Assembly: GCF_003024235.1 (NCBI RefSeq) | Contig: NZ_KZ679088.1 | Location: forward strand, 1-64,000 | DNA: 64,000 nt | Reading direction: 5' to 3' | Source: Arenimonas caeni | Lineage (GTDB): Bacteria; Pseudomonadota; Gammaproteobacteria; Xanthomonadales; Xanthomonadaceae | Part shown: piece by piece, positions 9,095 to 21,121 of the stretch | Layout: every line of letters begins with the position of its first letter | Position numbering within the stretch: position 1 is the stretch's first letter | The notes under the pieces: model-generated | The model's database searches: none | What the model was told of the DNA's origin: nothing | Seen by the model: only the letters and a program-made list of their open reading frames with translations | Translations under genes and position numbers: made by a program

Positions 9095-10291
9095 ATGGGT
9101 TTGGCTGGCCTGACGGTAATGCTGGTCGAGGACCACGGCTTCCAGCGCCGGCTGGGCCTGCGCCTGCTCGCCGACCTGGGTCTGGACCGCGTGCACGAGG
9201 CCGCCGACGGCTACCAGGCCCTGGACCTGCTGCGCGGCCTGCCCGAGCCGCCCGACGTGGTGCTGGTGGACCTGGACATGCCTGGCATGGACGGCGTCGA
9301 GTTCATCGGCATCGTCGCCCAGGAAAACCTCGCCCATTCGATCGCCGTGGTCAGCGCCATGGAGCCGGCCCTGCTGCACACCGTGCAGGTGATGGCCAAG
9401 GCCTCGGGGCTGCGGGTGCTCGGCTGCATCGAGAAGCCGCTGACCCCGGGCAAGCTCACCACGGTGCTGTCGCTGTTCGAGTCGGGCCCGGGTCCGGCGC
9501 CGGTCGCCGCCGAGGTGGAGGTGACGCTCGATCAGGTGCGCATGGCGCTTTCGCGCGGCGAGATCACGGCGTATTTCCAGCCCCAGGCCGAGTTCGGCAA
9601 CGGCAAGATCGTCGGCGTCGAGGCGCTGGCGCGCTGGCGCCTGCCCGACGGCCGGATGGTGCCGCCGGTGGTGTTCGTGCCGCTGATGGAAGCCGGTGGC
9701 CTGGTCGACGAGCTCACCACGCTCATGCTGGTCCAGTCCTGCGCCTGGTCCAAGCGCTGGCAGGCGCGTGGGCTGGACCTGAGGGTCTCGGTGAACGTGT
9801 CGGCGCAGAACCTCACCGGCCCGGAAGTGGCCGATCGCTACGAGGCGGTGCTGCGCGAGCACGGCGTCAACGCCGACCGGATCGTGCTGGAGATCACCGA
9901 GAGTTTGGTGATGAGCGACACCGCCCGCGGGCTGGGCATGCTGGCCCGGCTGCGATTGAAGGGCTTCGGCCTGAGCGTGGACGACTTCGGCACCGGCTAT
10001 TCCTCGCTTTCCCAGCTTTCGCAGACCCCCTTCACGGAACTCAAGATCGACCGCGGCTTCGTTTCCGGCGCGCCGAGCCAGCCGCGCAAGCGGGCGATGA
10101 TCGAAACCAGCCTCGACCTGGCCCGGAAACTCGACCTGGCGGTGGTGGCCGAAGGCGTCGAGACGATCGAGGAGTGGCAACTGCTGGCCCAGCTTGGCTG
10201 CGACTTCGCGCAGGGCTACCTGATCTCGCCGCCGGTACCGGGCGAACAGCTGCCCGACGCCATCCAGCGCTGGCGGCAGACCCAGCACTGA
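9095..10291 (+). CDS. Response regulator with REC and EAL domains (RocR-like)
   Basis: A phosphorylation-controlled cyclic-di-GMP phosphodiesterase. The receiver begins at MLVEDHG, with the phospho-acceptor Asp in VLVDLDMPGMDG and the conserved Lys in CIEKP. The EAL domain has EAL in VEALARW, the Asn in VNVSAQN, LEITES, DDFGTGYSS, the Lys in ELKID and EGVET, so it should be active. I prefer ATG 9095 (398 residues) because AGGGGTGG precedes it; an in-frame ATG at 8975 would add a low-complexity tail. It abuts the hybrid kinase gene, the natural phosphodonor. The arrangement resembles the RocS1-RocR and VieS-VieA systems. Confidence 0.9.
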   Translation: MGLAGLTVMLVEDHGFQRRLGLRLLADLGLDRVHEAADGYQALDLLRGLPEPPDVVLVDLDMPGMDGVEFIGIVAQENLAHSIAVVSAMEPALLHTVQVMAKASGLRVLGCIEKPLTPGKLTTVLSLFESGPGPAPVAAEVEVTLDQVRMALSRGEITAYFQPQAEFGNGKIVGVEALARWRLPDGRMVPPVVFVPLMEAGGLVDELTTLMLVQSCAWSKRWQARGLDLRVSVNVSAQNLTGPEVADRYEAVLREHGVNADRIVLEITESLVMSDTARGLGMLARLRLKGFGLSVDDFGTGYSSLSQLSQTPFTELKIDRGFVSGAPSQPRKRAMIETSLDLARKLDLAVVAEGVETIEEWQLLAQLGCDFAQGYLISPPVPGEQLPDAIQRWRQTQH

Positions 10292-10297
10292 GTGGCG

Positions 10298-13141
<2,844 letters not shown>

Positions 13142-13145
13142 GCGA

Positions 13146-13186
13146 GGGGTCGGAGGTAATTTCCTGCGGAAATTACCCCCGACCCC
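13146..13186. repeat. GGGGTC hairpin repeat, family 2, copy 1
   Basis: Arms 13146-13164 and 13168-13186 carry the core GGGGTCGGAGGTAATT, with one mismatch and a 3-base loop. It starts four bases after the hybrid-kinase stop codon. Sister copies lie at 26264-26305 and 43396-43440. Confidence 0.85.
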
Positions 13187-13239
13187 CGGCCTTTCTGGCG
13201 AAGATACGACCTGCCCACCCCCTTTGAGCTCGCGCCTGC

Positions 13240-14163
13240 ATGGCCTTTGATGCCTTCGCCCTGATCCTGACCATGCTCGCCCTGGGCCTGCTGCTGCAGC
13301 GCCTGAAGGCCTTCCCCGAAAGCGCGCCGGAAGTGCTCAACAAGGTCGTGCTCCATGTCTGCCTGCCAGCCGCGGTGCTGCTGTACGCGCCGCGGCTGGT
13401 GCTCGACGCCGGCGTGCTGGCCGTGGCGGCGGTGCCCTGGGCCCTGGTCGGCGTGACCGTGCTCGTGGTGGGCCTGCTGGCGCGCCTGATGGGCCTGCGC
13501 CGCGACGAGAAGGCGGTGCTGCTGCTGTGCGTGGCGCTGGGCAACACCAGCTTCCTGGGTTATCCGCTGGTGCGCGCGCTGCTGGGCGAAGCGGCGCTTC
13601 CGTACGCCGTCATCTACGACCAGTTCGGCGCCTTCCTCATCCTCTCCACCTTCGGCCTGTACGTGCTGGCGCGCTACGGCGGCGACGCCGAGCCGACCCC
13701 GCGCGACATGCTGCGCCGCGTCGCCAGTTTCCCGCCCTTCCTGGCGATGGTGTTCGGGCTCACGCTGATGCCGGCCGAGCCGCCGGCCTGGATCGCCGCC
13801 GGCCTGCAGCGCCTGGCCGACGCGCTGCTGCCGCTGGTGGTGCTGGCGATCGGCCTTGGATTGAAGCTGAAGCTGCCGCGCGGCGAGCTCAGGCCGCTGG
13901 CCGCCGGCCTGCTGCTCAAGCTCGGCGTGATGCCGCTGGTGGCGCTGGCGATCGTCTCGCTGCTGCCGCTGGGCCTCGGCCCGGTGGCGCGCGACACCAT
14001 CGTGCTCGAAGCGGCCATGCCGCCGATGATCACCGCCGCCGCCCTGGCGATATCGCACCGACTGGCGCCCAGCCTGGCCTCGGCCATGGTGGGCTATGGC
14101 ATCCTGCTTTCACTCGCCACCCTGCCCGCCTGGGCCTGGCTGCTCAGGCAGCTGGCCCTCTAG
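13240..14163 (+). CDS. AEC-family membrane transporter
   Basis: A 307-residue, very hydrophobic protein with about ten membrane helices, matching the auxin-efflux-carrier (AEC) family in length and in its two inverted five-helix halves joined by a short cytosolic loop (RYGGDAEPTPRD). The family exports or imports small organic acids in bacteria. LGNTSFLGYPL is the conserved discontinuous-helix motif of the first half and LEAAMPPMITAAALA that of the second half. It stands alone between the signalling pair and an exported protein, so the substrate cannot be inferred. Confidence 0.85.
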   Translation: MAFDAFALILTMLALGLLLQRLKAFPESAPEVLNKVVLHVCLPAAVLLYAPRLVLDAGVLAVAAVPWALVGVTVLVVGLLARLMGLRRDEKAVLLLCVALGNTSFLGYPLVRALLGEAALPYAVIYDQFGAFLILSTFGLYVLARYGGDAEPTPRDMLRRVASFPPFLAMVFGLTLMPAEPPAWIAAGLQRLADALLPLVVLAIGLGLKLKLPRGELRPLAAGLLLKLGVMPLVALAIVSLLPLGLGPVARDTIVLEAAMPPMITAAALAISHRLAPSLASAMVGYGILLSLATLPAWAWLLRQLAL

Positions 14164-14209
14164 GCCGCCCTTGCACGAGGGCCTCCAGAAAGACAGGAGC
14201 CACGACCGC

Positions 14210-15217
14210 ATGACGCCCTGCAAAGCCCTCGTCCTCGCCACCCTGCTAAGTGCCGGCGCAGCCGCCGCCGAAGCCAGCTCTGCGCCTGCGCCGGTTGATC
14301 CCGATCACGGCCGCGAAGCCACGCTGCGCTATTTCCTGGCCGCCGCAGAAGCCGAGGGCGACCTGGTTTCCGATGCCACCCTGCTCAAGGCCCTGGAACT
14401 GCATCAGGAGGCCGGGGGTGCGCTCGATCCCGCCCTGCGCGCGCGCGTGGAGGTGGTGCGCGCCGAACTGGCCGCCCGCGTCGATGCCGCGCGCGACAAG
14501 GACCCGGTGCTGCTGGCGACCCGTCTGCGCTGCCTGCCGGCCGAGCGTGCGCAGGCAGGCTGCGAACAGGACCTGGCGCGGCTGGCGGAACTGGCGGGCG
14601 ACAACGGCTACCACCACCTGCTGGTGATGATGCATGCCTGGGCCCGCGCCGACGCCGACGCCTTCCTGCGCCACGCGCGCCTGGCGGCCGAAGCGCCCGA
14701 CTTCCGGCATGACATCGAAGTGGTCTTTGGCTCGGTGCATGAGCGCCTGCAGCAGGCGCCCGACGACCTGATGCCGCGCACGCAGGAGACCGAAGCCATT
14801 CCGGCGGCCGGGCTGTGGGCCATGGGCGTGGCGGCGGCCGTCGCGCTGCCGCCTATCCAGTACTACTCGCAGCCCTGCCGGGAGTCGGAGGGCGAGCTGC
14901 GCGAACACTGCCTGGCCATCGCCGACCAACTGCTCGAACACGGCTGGACCGGCATCGACATCCGCATCGCGCATGATATCTACCAGGCCCTGGGCGATCC
15001 GGAGCGCGAGGCCCGGGCGCAGGCCCGGATCGACCAGCTCGCCTGGCAGCAGCAGTTCCTGGGCGAGATGGAGGCGCGCATGGATCGCCACCAGTGGCAG
15101 GCCTACTTCGACGCCTATGCCGAAGGTGGCGAGACGGCAGCGTTCGCCGAGGCCGCCGAAGGTCTCGGCTACCCGCTCGAGCCGCCGCCCGGCTGGTCGC
15201 CGCCCGGCCGCCGCTAG
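14210..15217 (+). CDS. Hypothetical exported protein
   Basis: I do not recognise this protein (335 residues from ATG 14210). The start is chosen because GACAGGAG precedes it and a clear signal peptide follows (MTPCKALVLATLLSAGAAAA); an upstream in-frame ATG would overlap the transporter gene. The mature part is acidic, alpha-helical and has a few cysteines, and it reads like a loose helical-repeat protein without a catalytic motif. It ends seven bases from the convergent AAA ATPase gene. Confidence 0.75.
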   Translation: MTPCKALVLATLLSAGAAAAEASSAPAPVDPDHGREATLRYFLAAAEAEGDLVSDATLLKALELHQEAGGALDPALRARVEVVRAELAARVDAARDKDPVLLATRLRCLPAERAQAGCEQDLARLAELAGDNGYHHLLVMMHAWARADADAFLRHARLAAEAPDFRHDIEVVFGSVHERLQQAPDDLMPRTQETEAIPAAGLWAMGVAAAVALPPIQYYSQPCRESEGELREHCLAIADQLLEHGWTGIDIRIAHDIYQALGDPEREARAQARIDQLAWQQQFLGEMEARMDRHQWQAYFDAYAEGGETAAFAEAAEGLGYPLEPPPGWSPPGRR

Positions 15218-15224
15218 GGGTGGC

Positions 15225-16712
15225 TCAGTCGGCCGGCACGGTGCGGCCGCGCGCCCAGTCGCGCAGCGCGTTGACCTGTTCGGCCATCAGCACGCTCAGC
15301 GGGCGCGTGGCCCGCACTTCGGCCAGTACGCGCGCCTCGTCCACCGGCACGCCGTCGCCGTGGGCGGAATAGAGCGCGCTGACCACGGACTGTTCGATCT
15401 CCGCGCCGGAAAAGCCATCGGCGGCCTGGGCGAGGGCGTCGAGCGAAAAACCCTCCCACGCCACCTCGCGCCTGGCCAGGTGCAGCCGGAAGATCTCGGC
15501 GCGCGCACCGTGGTCGGGCAGGTCGACGAAGAAGATCTCGTCGAAGCGGCCCTTGCGCAGCAGTTCGGGCGGCAGGTCGCGCACCGCGTTGGCGGTGGCC
15601 ACCATGAACACCTTCGACTTGCGCTCGGCCATCCAGGTGAGGAAATAGCCCAGCACGCGCCGGGAGACGCCGCCGTCCTCGCTGCTGCCGCTGGCGGCCA
15701 GGCCCTTCTCGAGCTCGTCGATCCACAGCACGCAGGGCGCCAGCTGCTCGGCCGAGGCCAGCGCCTCGCGCAGGTTCTTCTCGGTCTCGCCGTGGTACTT
15801 GTTGTAGAGCGTGCCGAAATCCAGCCGCACCAGCGGCACGCCGAAGCCACCGGCCACGGCCTTGGCGGCCAGTGACTTGCCGCAGCCCTGCACGCCCAGC
15901 AGCAGCATGCCCTTGGGCGGGTCCAGGCCCGGCGGCAGATTGTCGGCGCTGAAGGCGGCGCGGCGCTGGCCCACCCAGGCCTTCAGCCGCGTGAGACCGG
16001 CGACGTCGGCGAACTGCGTGGTGTCGTATTCGAAGTGCAGGTGGCCGGACTTGTTGAGCAGCTCGAACTTGAGCTTGGCCAGTTCCGGCAGGTCGCCCTG
16101 GTGCAGGGCGCCGTCGCTGAAGATCAGGTGCCGGGCCAGCCGGCGCGCATCCATCAGCGACAGGCCGCGCAGGTTGCGAACGATGGCCTTGAGCGCGTCC
16201 TGGTCGACCTCGACGCGCTTGCCGCCGTGCTCGCGCATGTAGATGGCGGCCTCGCCCTGCACCACCTTCAGCAGCGCCTTTTCGTCGGGCAGGCGCAGCG
16301 AGAAGCGCACGGCGAAGTGCTCGAGGTCGGGCGGCAGCTCGATCTTCGCGCCCACCAGCACCAGGGTGTGGTCCTTGCTGCCGCGGCGCTCGATGGTCTC
16401 GCGCAGCAGGCGCTGGGTGGTGGCGTAACCCAGGTAGGGGTGGAAATCGAGCAGCAGGCAGACGCTGCGCTGGTCGAGGCCGCGGATGGCGCGGATCGTG
16501 GTGGTGGCGTCGGGCGGCGCGACCGGCGGGTCCTCGCCGTCGAGGTCGACGCGGCGCAGGCCCTCGGTGATCGACCAGCGGTACAGCGGCCGCCAGACGT
16601 TCATCAGCAGGTGCCGGAACAGGTCCACCACCCGGCCCTCGTCCGGCGTCTCGATCACCACCAGCGCGGTGTTGGCCCGCACCAGCGCGGTCAGGTCCTG
16701 CAGCTCACTCAT
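15225..16712 (-). CDS. Ycf46-like AAA ATPase
   Basis: A 495-residue ATPase. An N-terminal domain (about 1-230) of the type seen in Ycf46 precedes one AAA module. Walker A is GVQGCGKS, Walker B is VLWIDELEKG and the arginine-finger region is LRKGRFDE. Ycf46-type proteins occur in chloroplast and cyanobacterial genomes and in some proteobacteria, and are poorly understood. The start at 16712 (MSELQDL) is chosen over an upstream in-frame ATG because that extension would run through the divergent ParA gene. The gene shares a 126-base promoter region with that ATPase, which contains CGCCAA and TTGGCG half-sites at 16733-16738 and 16758-16763. Confidence 0.85.
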   Translation of the reverse strand: MSELQDLTALVRANTALVVIETPDEGRVVDLFRHLLMNVWRPLYRWSITEGLRRVDLDGEDPPVAPPDATTTIRAIRGLDQRSVCLLLDFHPYLGYATTQRLLRETIERRGSKDHTLVLVGAKIELPPDLEHFAVRFSLRLPDEKALLKVVQGEAAIYMREHGGKRVEVDQDALKAIVRNLRGLSLMDARRLARHLIFSDGALHQGDLPELAKLKFELLNKSGHLHFEYDTTQFADVAGLTRLKAWVGQRRAAFSADNLPPGLDPPKGMLLLGVQGCGKSLAAKAVAGGFGVPLVRLDFGTLYNKYHGETEKNLREALASAEQLAPCVLWIDELEKGLAASGSSEDGGVSRRVLGYFLTWMAERKSKVFMVATANAVRDLPPELLRKGRFDEIFFVDLPDHGARAEIFRLHLARREVAWEGFSLDALAQAADGFSGAEIEQSVVSALYSAHGDGVPVDEARVLAEVRATRPLSVLMAEQVNALRDWARGRTVPAD

Positions 16713-16838
16713 TGGTCGTCCCTGGGCAAGAGCGCCAAGGTTATCGAATTCGCCCCGTTGGCGTTCCTGCGCGGCCGGCTTCCCCGGCCGCCGCCGGGCG
16801 GGGTAGAGTGGCCCAACGTCCCGCTGCGGAGGTCCGGC

Positions 16839-17471
16839 ATGCGCACGATCCTGGTCGCAAGTTCGAAGGGAGGCGCCGGCAAGTCCACGGTCGCCACCAA
16901 CCTGGCGGCGCACTTCGCGCTCGAAGGCAAGGCAACCGCCATCCTCGATGCCGACCGGCAAAAATCCTCCACCCACTGGTGCGAGAAGCGCGCGCAGCTG
17001 CCCTCCGCCGTGCTGCCGCTCGACGGCTGCCGGCGAAACTGGAACAAGCACCTGCCCGACGGCATCGACCGCCTGGTGGTGGATGCCGCCGCCGGCGCCA
17101 TGGGCGACGACCTCGCCGACGTGCTCGACATGGCCGACGCCGTGGTGGTGCCGGTGCTGCCCTCGGCCATCGACATCGAGGCCACCGTGCCCTTCCTCGA
17201 CAGCCTGGTGAAGCACCCGCGGGTGAAGAAGGGCAAGCTGCCGGTGGCCCTGGTCGGCAACCGCCTCAAGCCCTGGACCACCGCCTCGCAGCAGGCCATG
17301 GAGCAGCTGCAGGCCTGGCCCTACCCGCTGGTGGCGCAGCTGCGCGACACCCAGGCCTACGTGCTGCTGGCCGGACTGGGCAAGTCGGTATTCGACTACC
17401 ACTCCGAACAGCTGCGCAGCCACCAGGACGACTGGGCGCCGCTGCTGCGCTGGCTGAAGAAATCGCTCTGA
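16839..17471 (+). CDS. Orphan ParA/MinD-family ATPase
   Basis: A 210-residue deviant-Walker ATPase. The deviant P-loop is SSKGGAGKSTVATN, the switch region is LDADRQKSS and the Walker B segment is RLVVDAAAGAM. Such proteins position plasmids, chromosomes or large complexes on the nucleoid or membrane. There is no parB or parS-like sequence nearby, so it is not a plasmid partition pair. GCGGAGGT gives a good ribosome site for ATG 16839. It is divergent from the AAA ATPase and 16 bases ahead of sixA. Its cargo is unknown. Confidence 0.85.
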   Translation: MRTILVASSKGGAGKSTVATNLAAHFALEGKATAILDADRQKSSTHWCEKRAQLPSAVLPLDGCRRNWNKHLPDGIDRLVVDAAAGAMGDDLADVLDMADAVVVPVLPSAIDIEATVPFLDSLVKHPRVKKGKLPVALVGNRLKPWTTASQQAMEQLQAWPYPLVAQLRDTQAYVLLAGLGKSVFDYHSEQLRSHQDDWAPLLRWLKKSL

Positions 17472-17487
17472 ACCGACAAGGACCGTC

Positions 17488-17964
17488 ATGCGCGAACTGA
17501 TCCTGCTGCGCCACGCCCACGCCGAGCCGGCCGCGCCCGGCCAGGACGACCTCGACCGCCCGCTGTCGCTGCAGGGCCAGGCCGAGGCCGAGGCCGCGGG
17601 CCGCTGGCTGCTCGAGCACGGCTACCTGCCCGACCGCGTGCTGGTGTCGCCGGCACGGCGCACCCGCGAAACCTGCGAGACGGTGATGGCCGCGCTCGGC
17701 TACGTCGAATGCCGGCAGGAAGCGCGCATCTACGACGCCACCCCGGGCCGGCTGATCCAGATCGCCGACGACAACCGCGACCAGGGCCGCCTGCTGATGG
17801 TCGGCCACAACCCGGGCCTCGAACAGCTCGCCGCCCTGCTGGCCTCGGGCCAGTCGGGCGATTTCCGCGGCATGCCGGCCGGCGCCGTGGCGGTGCTGGC
17901 CTTGCCCGACGAGGCCACGCTCGAGCCGGGCATCGCCCGGCTCACGGCCTTCTGGTGGCCCTGA
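17488..17964 (+). CDS. sixA: SixA-type phosphohistidine phosphatase
   Basis: A 158-residue member of the histidine phosphatase superfamily, close to E. coli SixA in length. The catalytic motif is LLRHAHAE at the N-terminus, with the second His in MVGHNPG and the supporting Arg in SPARRTRET. SixA removes phosphate from histidine-phosphorylated proteins such as Hpt domains and PtsN-system components; a hybrid kinase with an Hpt domain is encoded 4 kb upstream. It lies between the ParA gene and the yceI gene with small gaps, so it is probably in their operon. Confidence 0.88.
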   Translation: MRELILLRHAHAEPAAPGQDDLDRPLSLQGQAEAEAAGRWLLEHGYLPDRVLVSPARRTRETCETVMAALGYVECRQEARIYDATPGRLIQIADDNRDQGRLLMVGHNPGLEQLAALLASGQSGDFRGMPAGAVAVLALPDEATLEPGIARLTAFWWP

Positions 17965-17968
17965 GCGG

Positions 17969-18550
17969 ATGAAGTGGGCCGGGCCGCTGGGCGGGCTGGC
18001 CCTGGCGGCGGGCGCGCTCGTGTCCCCGGTCGCCCTGGCGGCGACCTCCGTCCCTGAGCTGGACTCCGGCCTCTCCCGGGCCGGCATCGAGGTCGACCTG
18101 CGGGTCGGTGGCCGCGTGCAGGGCACCTTCGGCCGGATCGAAGGCCGGTTCGAGCGGCTCGAGGACGGCCGCCTGCAGGTCATCGTGCGGCTCGACGCCC
18201 AGGGCCTGGTGCTCGACGGCCCCGGCTGGATGGCCCGCTCGATGCGCTCGCACCGCTTCCTCGACGTCGAGGCCCACCCCTGGATCCACTTCCGGTCCGC
18301 GCCCTTCGACCCGGCCCTGGTCGAGTCCGGCGGGGAAATGGCCGGCGAACTGGTGCTGCGCGAGGTGGCGCGGCCGGTGGCCTTCCAGATCGACCCGGAG
18401 GCCTGCGCGGCGCCCGGCTACGACTGCGACATCCACGTCTCCGGGGCGGTCAGCCGACGACAATTCGGAATGGATGCTTACCGGATATGGCTCAAGGACG
18501 AAGTAGGCTTCGACTTCCGGGTCCGGCTACGGCAACCTGAAGCGCCATGA
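17969..18550 (+). CDS. YceI-family periplasmic protein
   Basis: A 193-residue exported lipocalin-like protein with a signal peptide (cleavage near ALAATS, residue 25). The YceI fold is indicated by SRAGIEVDLRVGG, the FGRIEGRFE strand and the SMRSHRFLDVEAHPWIHF segment typical of the family, which binds isoprenoid or other amphiphilic ligands. It starts four bases after sixA and overlaps the next gene by four bases (ATGA at 18547-18550). Confidence 0.82.
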   Translation: MKWAGPLGGLALAAGALVSPVALAATSVPELDSGLSRAGIEVDLRVGGRVQGTFGRIEGRFERLEDGRLQVIVRLDAQGLVLDGPGWMARSMRSHRFLDVEAHPWIHFRSAPFDPALVESGGEMAGELVLREVARPVAFQIDPEACAAPGYDCDIHVSGAVSRRQFGMDAYRIWLKDEVGFDFRVRLRQPEAP

Positions 18551-20388
18551 CCCCCCGCCTGCTCCTGCTGCTCGGCCTGCTGCTGCTCGGTTCGGGCTGC
18601 GCCACGCTCAGCCCGGAGACGCGCCGCGCCGCGGCCGACGCGGTCGGGGCCAGCCATGCCGAAGCCAGTTCCTGCACCGACCCGGCCGATGCCGCCTGCG
18701 CGCCGGTCGCCTCGCCGCTGCTGGCGCTGGGCGGGCAGGCGATGGCTGCGTCCACGGCGGACGCCCCGCGCCACCACGTCACCCTGCTCGATCGCGGCCA
18801 GGACGCCCTCATCGCGCGGCTGCACCTGATCCGCGCCGCGCGCGAGCGCATCGAGCTGCAGAGCTTCATCTACGACACCGACGACAGCGGCCTGCTGGTG
18901 CTCGAGGAGCTGCTGGCCGCGGCGCGGCGCGGAGTCAGGGTGCGGGTGCTGCTCGACCAGCTCTACGGCCTGCCCAACCCCGGGCTGCAGGCGAGCCTGG
19001 CCGGGGCGCATCCGAACTTCGAGCTGCGCCTGTACAACCCGACCTTCAACGAGGCCAGGACCGAGTCGCTGCAGTACGCGGCCGGCATCCTGTGCTGCTT
19101 CAGCGACTTCAACCGGCGCATGCACACCAAGTTGCTGCTGGTCGACGGCCAGGTCGGCCTCACCGGCGGGCGCAACATCCAGGACCGCTACTTCGACTGG
19201 GCGGAAGGCTACAACTACCGCGACCGCGACATCCTGGTCGCCGGCCCGGCGGCCGTGGCGATGGCGGACAACTTCGAGGCTTTCTGGTCCTTCGAGCGCA
19301 GCCGCGAGGCGTACGCCCTGCGCGACGTCGCCGAGCGCCTGGCCGCGGAGGGCCGCGCCCGGCCCCACCACCTGCTCGACCCGGGCCGCGGGAAGTCGCC
19401 GAGGGTGCTCGCGATGCAGGCCCTGGCCGCCGACGGCGCGGCCGTCTGGGAGCGCCTGGCGCCGCTCACGCTGGCGGTGGGTGAAGTGGATTTCCACGCC
19501 GACCTGCCCGACAAGCACGTGGGGGAGCAGAAGGCGCACGAGGACGCTTCGATCGCCATGCGCGACCTGGTCGATTCAACCCGCTCCGAACTCGTGCTGC
19601 AGACCCCCTACCTCGTGCTCTCGCGCGAGGCACGCCAGCTGTTCCGGCGCATGCACCGGCGCGAGCAGGCGCCCGTGGTCTGGGTGTCGACCAACTCGCT
19701 GGCGGCCACCGATGCCTTCCCGGTGTACGCCATGAGCCACAAGTACAAGCGCCTGTACCTGCGCGAACTGGGCTTCCGCATCCGCGAGTACAAGCCCTAC
19801 CCGTCCGATGCGCCGATCGACGTCGCGGCCACCGGCGCGCTCGGCGAGCGCGCGGCCAGCCTGCCCATCTTCGGCTCCGGTTCGGCCGGCTCGGCCTCGG
19901 GCCCGGTGCCGCTCAAGCGTGCCGGCGTGCGGGTGGGCCTGCATGCCAAGTCCATGGTCATCGACGACCGCATCGGCGTGGTCGGCAGCCACAACTTCGA
20001 CCCGCGTTCGGACAACCTCAACACCGAGTCGATGGTGGTCGTGCACGATCGCGAGTTCGCCACCGCCCTGCGCGCCAGCATCGAGCTCGACATGCAGCCG
20101 CGCAACGCCTGGGCCATCGCCCGGCGCGAGAAGCCGCCGGTGTTCTCGGGGCTCAGCTACACCCTGGGCCGGCTCTCGGAGAAGCTGCCCATCTTCGACA
20201 TCTGGCCCTTCCCCTTCGCCAGCAGCTTCGAGCTGCGCGAGGGCTGCAACCCGGTGCCGCCCGAGGATCCGACCTTCTACGAGTGCCACGAGGACGTCGG
20301 CGCCTTCCCGGAGGTCGACCTGCCGCTCAAGACGGTCTACACGCGCATCCTCACGGCCTTCGGCGCCGGCCTGGTGCCGATCCTCTAG
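18547..20388 (+). CDS. Phospholipase D-family lipoprotein, cardiolipin synthase C-like
   Basis: A 613-residue lipoprotein with lipobox LLGSGC near residue 18. Two HxK(x)4D catalytic motifs are present: HTKLLLVDG near residue 193 and HAKSMVIDD near 466, each followed by the expected Gly/Asn-rich strand. The layout matches ClsC/YmdC, which makes cardiolipin from phosphatidylglycerol and phosphatidylethanolamine, but the protein is longer than E. coli ClsC. There is no ymdB partner beside it. Membrane anchoring suggests action at the periplasmic face. Confidence 0.85.
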   Translation: MTPRLLLLLGLLLLGSGCATLSPETRRAAADAVGASHAEASSCTDPADAACAPVASPLLALGGQAMAASTADAPRHHVTLLDRGQDALIARLHLIRAARERIELQSFIYDTDDSGLLVLEELLAAARRGVRVRVLLDQLYGLPNPGLQASLAGAHPNFELRLYNPTFNEARTESLQYAAGILCCFSDFNRRMHTKLLLVDGQVGLTGGRNIQDRYFDWAEGYNYRDRDILVAGPAAVAMADNFEAFWSFERSREAYALRDVAERLAAEGRARPHHLLDPGRGKSPRVLAMQALAADGAAVWERLAPLTLAVGEVDFHADLPDKHVGEQKAHEDASIAMRDLVDSTRSELVLQTPYLVLSREARQLFRRMHRREQAPVVWVSTNSLAATDAFPVYAMSHKYKRLYLRELGFRIREYKPYPSDAPIDVAATGALGERAASLPIFGSGSAGSASGPVPLKRAGVRVGLHAKSMVIDDRIGVVGSHNFDPRSDNLNTESMVVVHDREFATALRASIELDMQPRNAWAIARREKPPVFSGLSYTLGRLSEKLPIFDIWPFPFASSFELREGCNPVPPEDPTFYECHEDVGAFPEVDLPLKTVYTRILTAFGAGLVPIL

Positions 20389-20499
20389 GTCCGCGCCGCC
20401 GGCTGGCCGGCTGCGCCGGGGATTGCGTTCGATTGACGCTGCCGGCGGCCCGGCCTAGGCTGGCCTTCCCCGTCCACCGAAACCGCCGGACCCGCCCGC

Positions 20500-21108
20500 A
20501 TGCCCCTGCAGATCAGCTTCGAACTCTCCGACCGCGACCTCGCCCACTTCACCCAGGCCCTCGACGCTGCGCGCGCGGCCGCCGGCAACAAGTCCGCCGA
20601 CGAGATCATCGCCGCCTCGGCCAGGCTGCTCGAGGAAGCCGGCAAGGTCGAAGTGCCCGACTTCATCGCCGAGCGCCTGGACCGCCTCGACGCCCTGATC
20701 GCGATGCTGCGCGACGACGGCTGGCACCTGCCGGAGGAAGACAAGCAGCGCGTGCTCTCGGCCCTGGTCTACTTCGCCGACCCGAAGGACGTGATCCCGG
20801 ACAACGTGCCGGTGCTGGGCTATTTCGACGACGCCATCGCCATCGAAATGTGCGTCAAGGACCTCAAGCATGAGCTCGACGCCTACGACGAGTTCTGCGA
20901 GTTCCGCCAGGGCGAGGCCGAGCGCCGCGGCCTCGACCCGGCCAAGGTCGGCCGCGCCGACTGGCTCGAGGCCCGTCGCGACGAGCTGGTCGACCGCATG
21001 CACCGCCGCCGCAACCGCCAGACCGGCAGCGGCTACGGCGACAGCTCCGGCTACCAGCGCCGCGGCTACGCCACGCCCTACCGCCCGGGCATGATCCGCG
21101 TCCGCTGA
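20500..21108 (+). CDS. YkvA-family (DUF1232) protein
   Basis: A 202-residue cytoplasmic protein with the DUF1232 signature in the middle: ALVYFADPKDVIPDNVPVLG followed by FDDAIAIEMCVKDL. The family has no established biochemical role. The C-terminal 40 residues are basic and rich in Gly, Ser, Tyr and Arg, probably disordered and possibly nucleic-acid-binding. It lies 14 bases ahead of the thioesterase gene. Confidence 0.82.
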   Translation: MPLQISFELSDRDLAHFTQALDAARAAAGNKSADEIIAASARLLEEAGKVEVPDFIAERLDRLDALIAMLRDDGWHLPEEDKQRVLSALVYFADPKDVIPDNVPVLGYFDDAIAIEMCVKDLKHELDAYDEFCEFRQGEAERRGLDPAKVGRADWLEARRDELVDRMHRRRNRQTGSGYGDSSGYQRRGYATPYRPGMIRVR

Positions 21109-21121
21109 GGCAGGCCCGGCA

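Noticed and set aside
16839-17471. Plasmid partition locus (parA)
   Set aside because: No parB, no parS-like repeats and no replication gene; the ATPase is an orphan chromosomal member.
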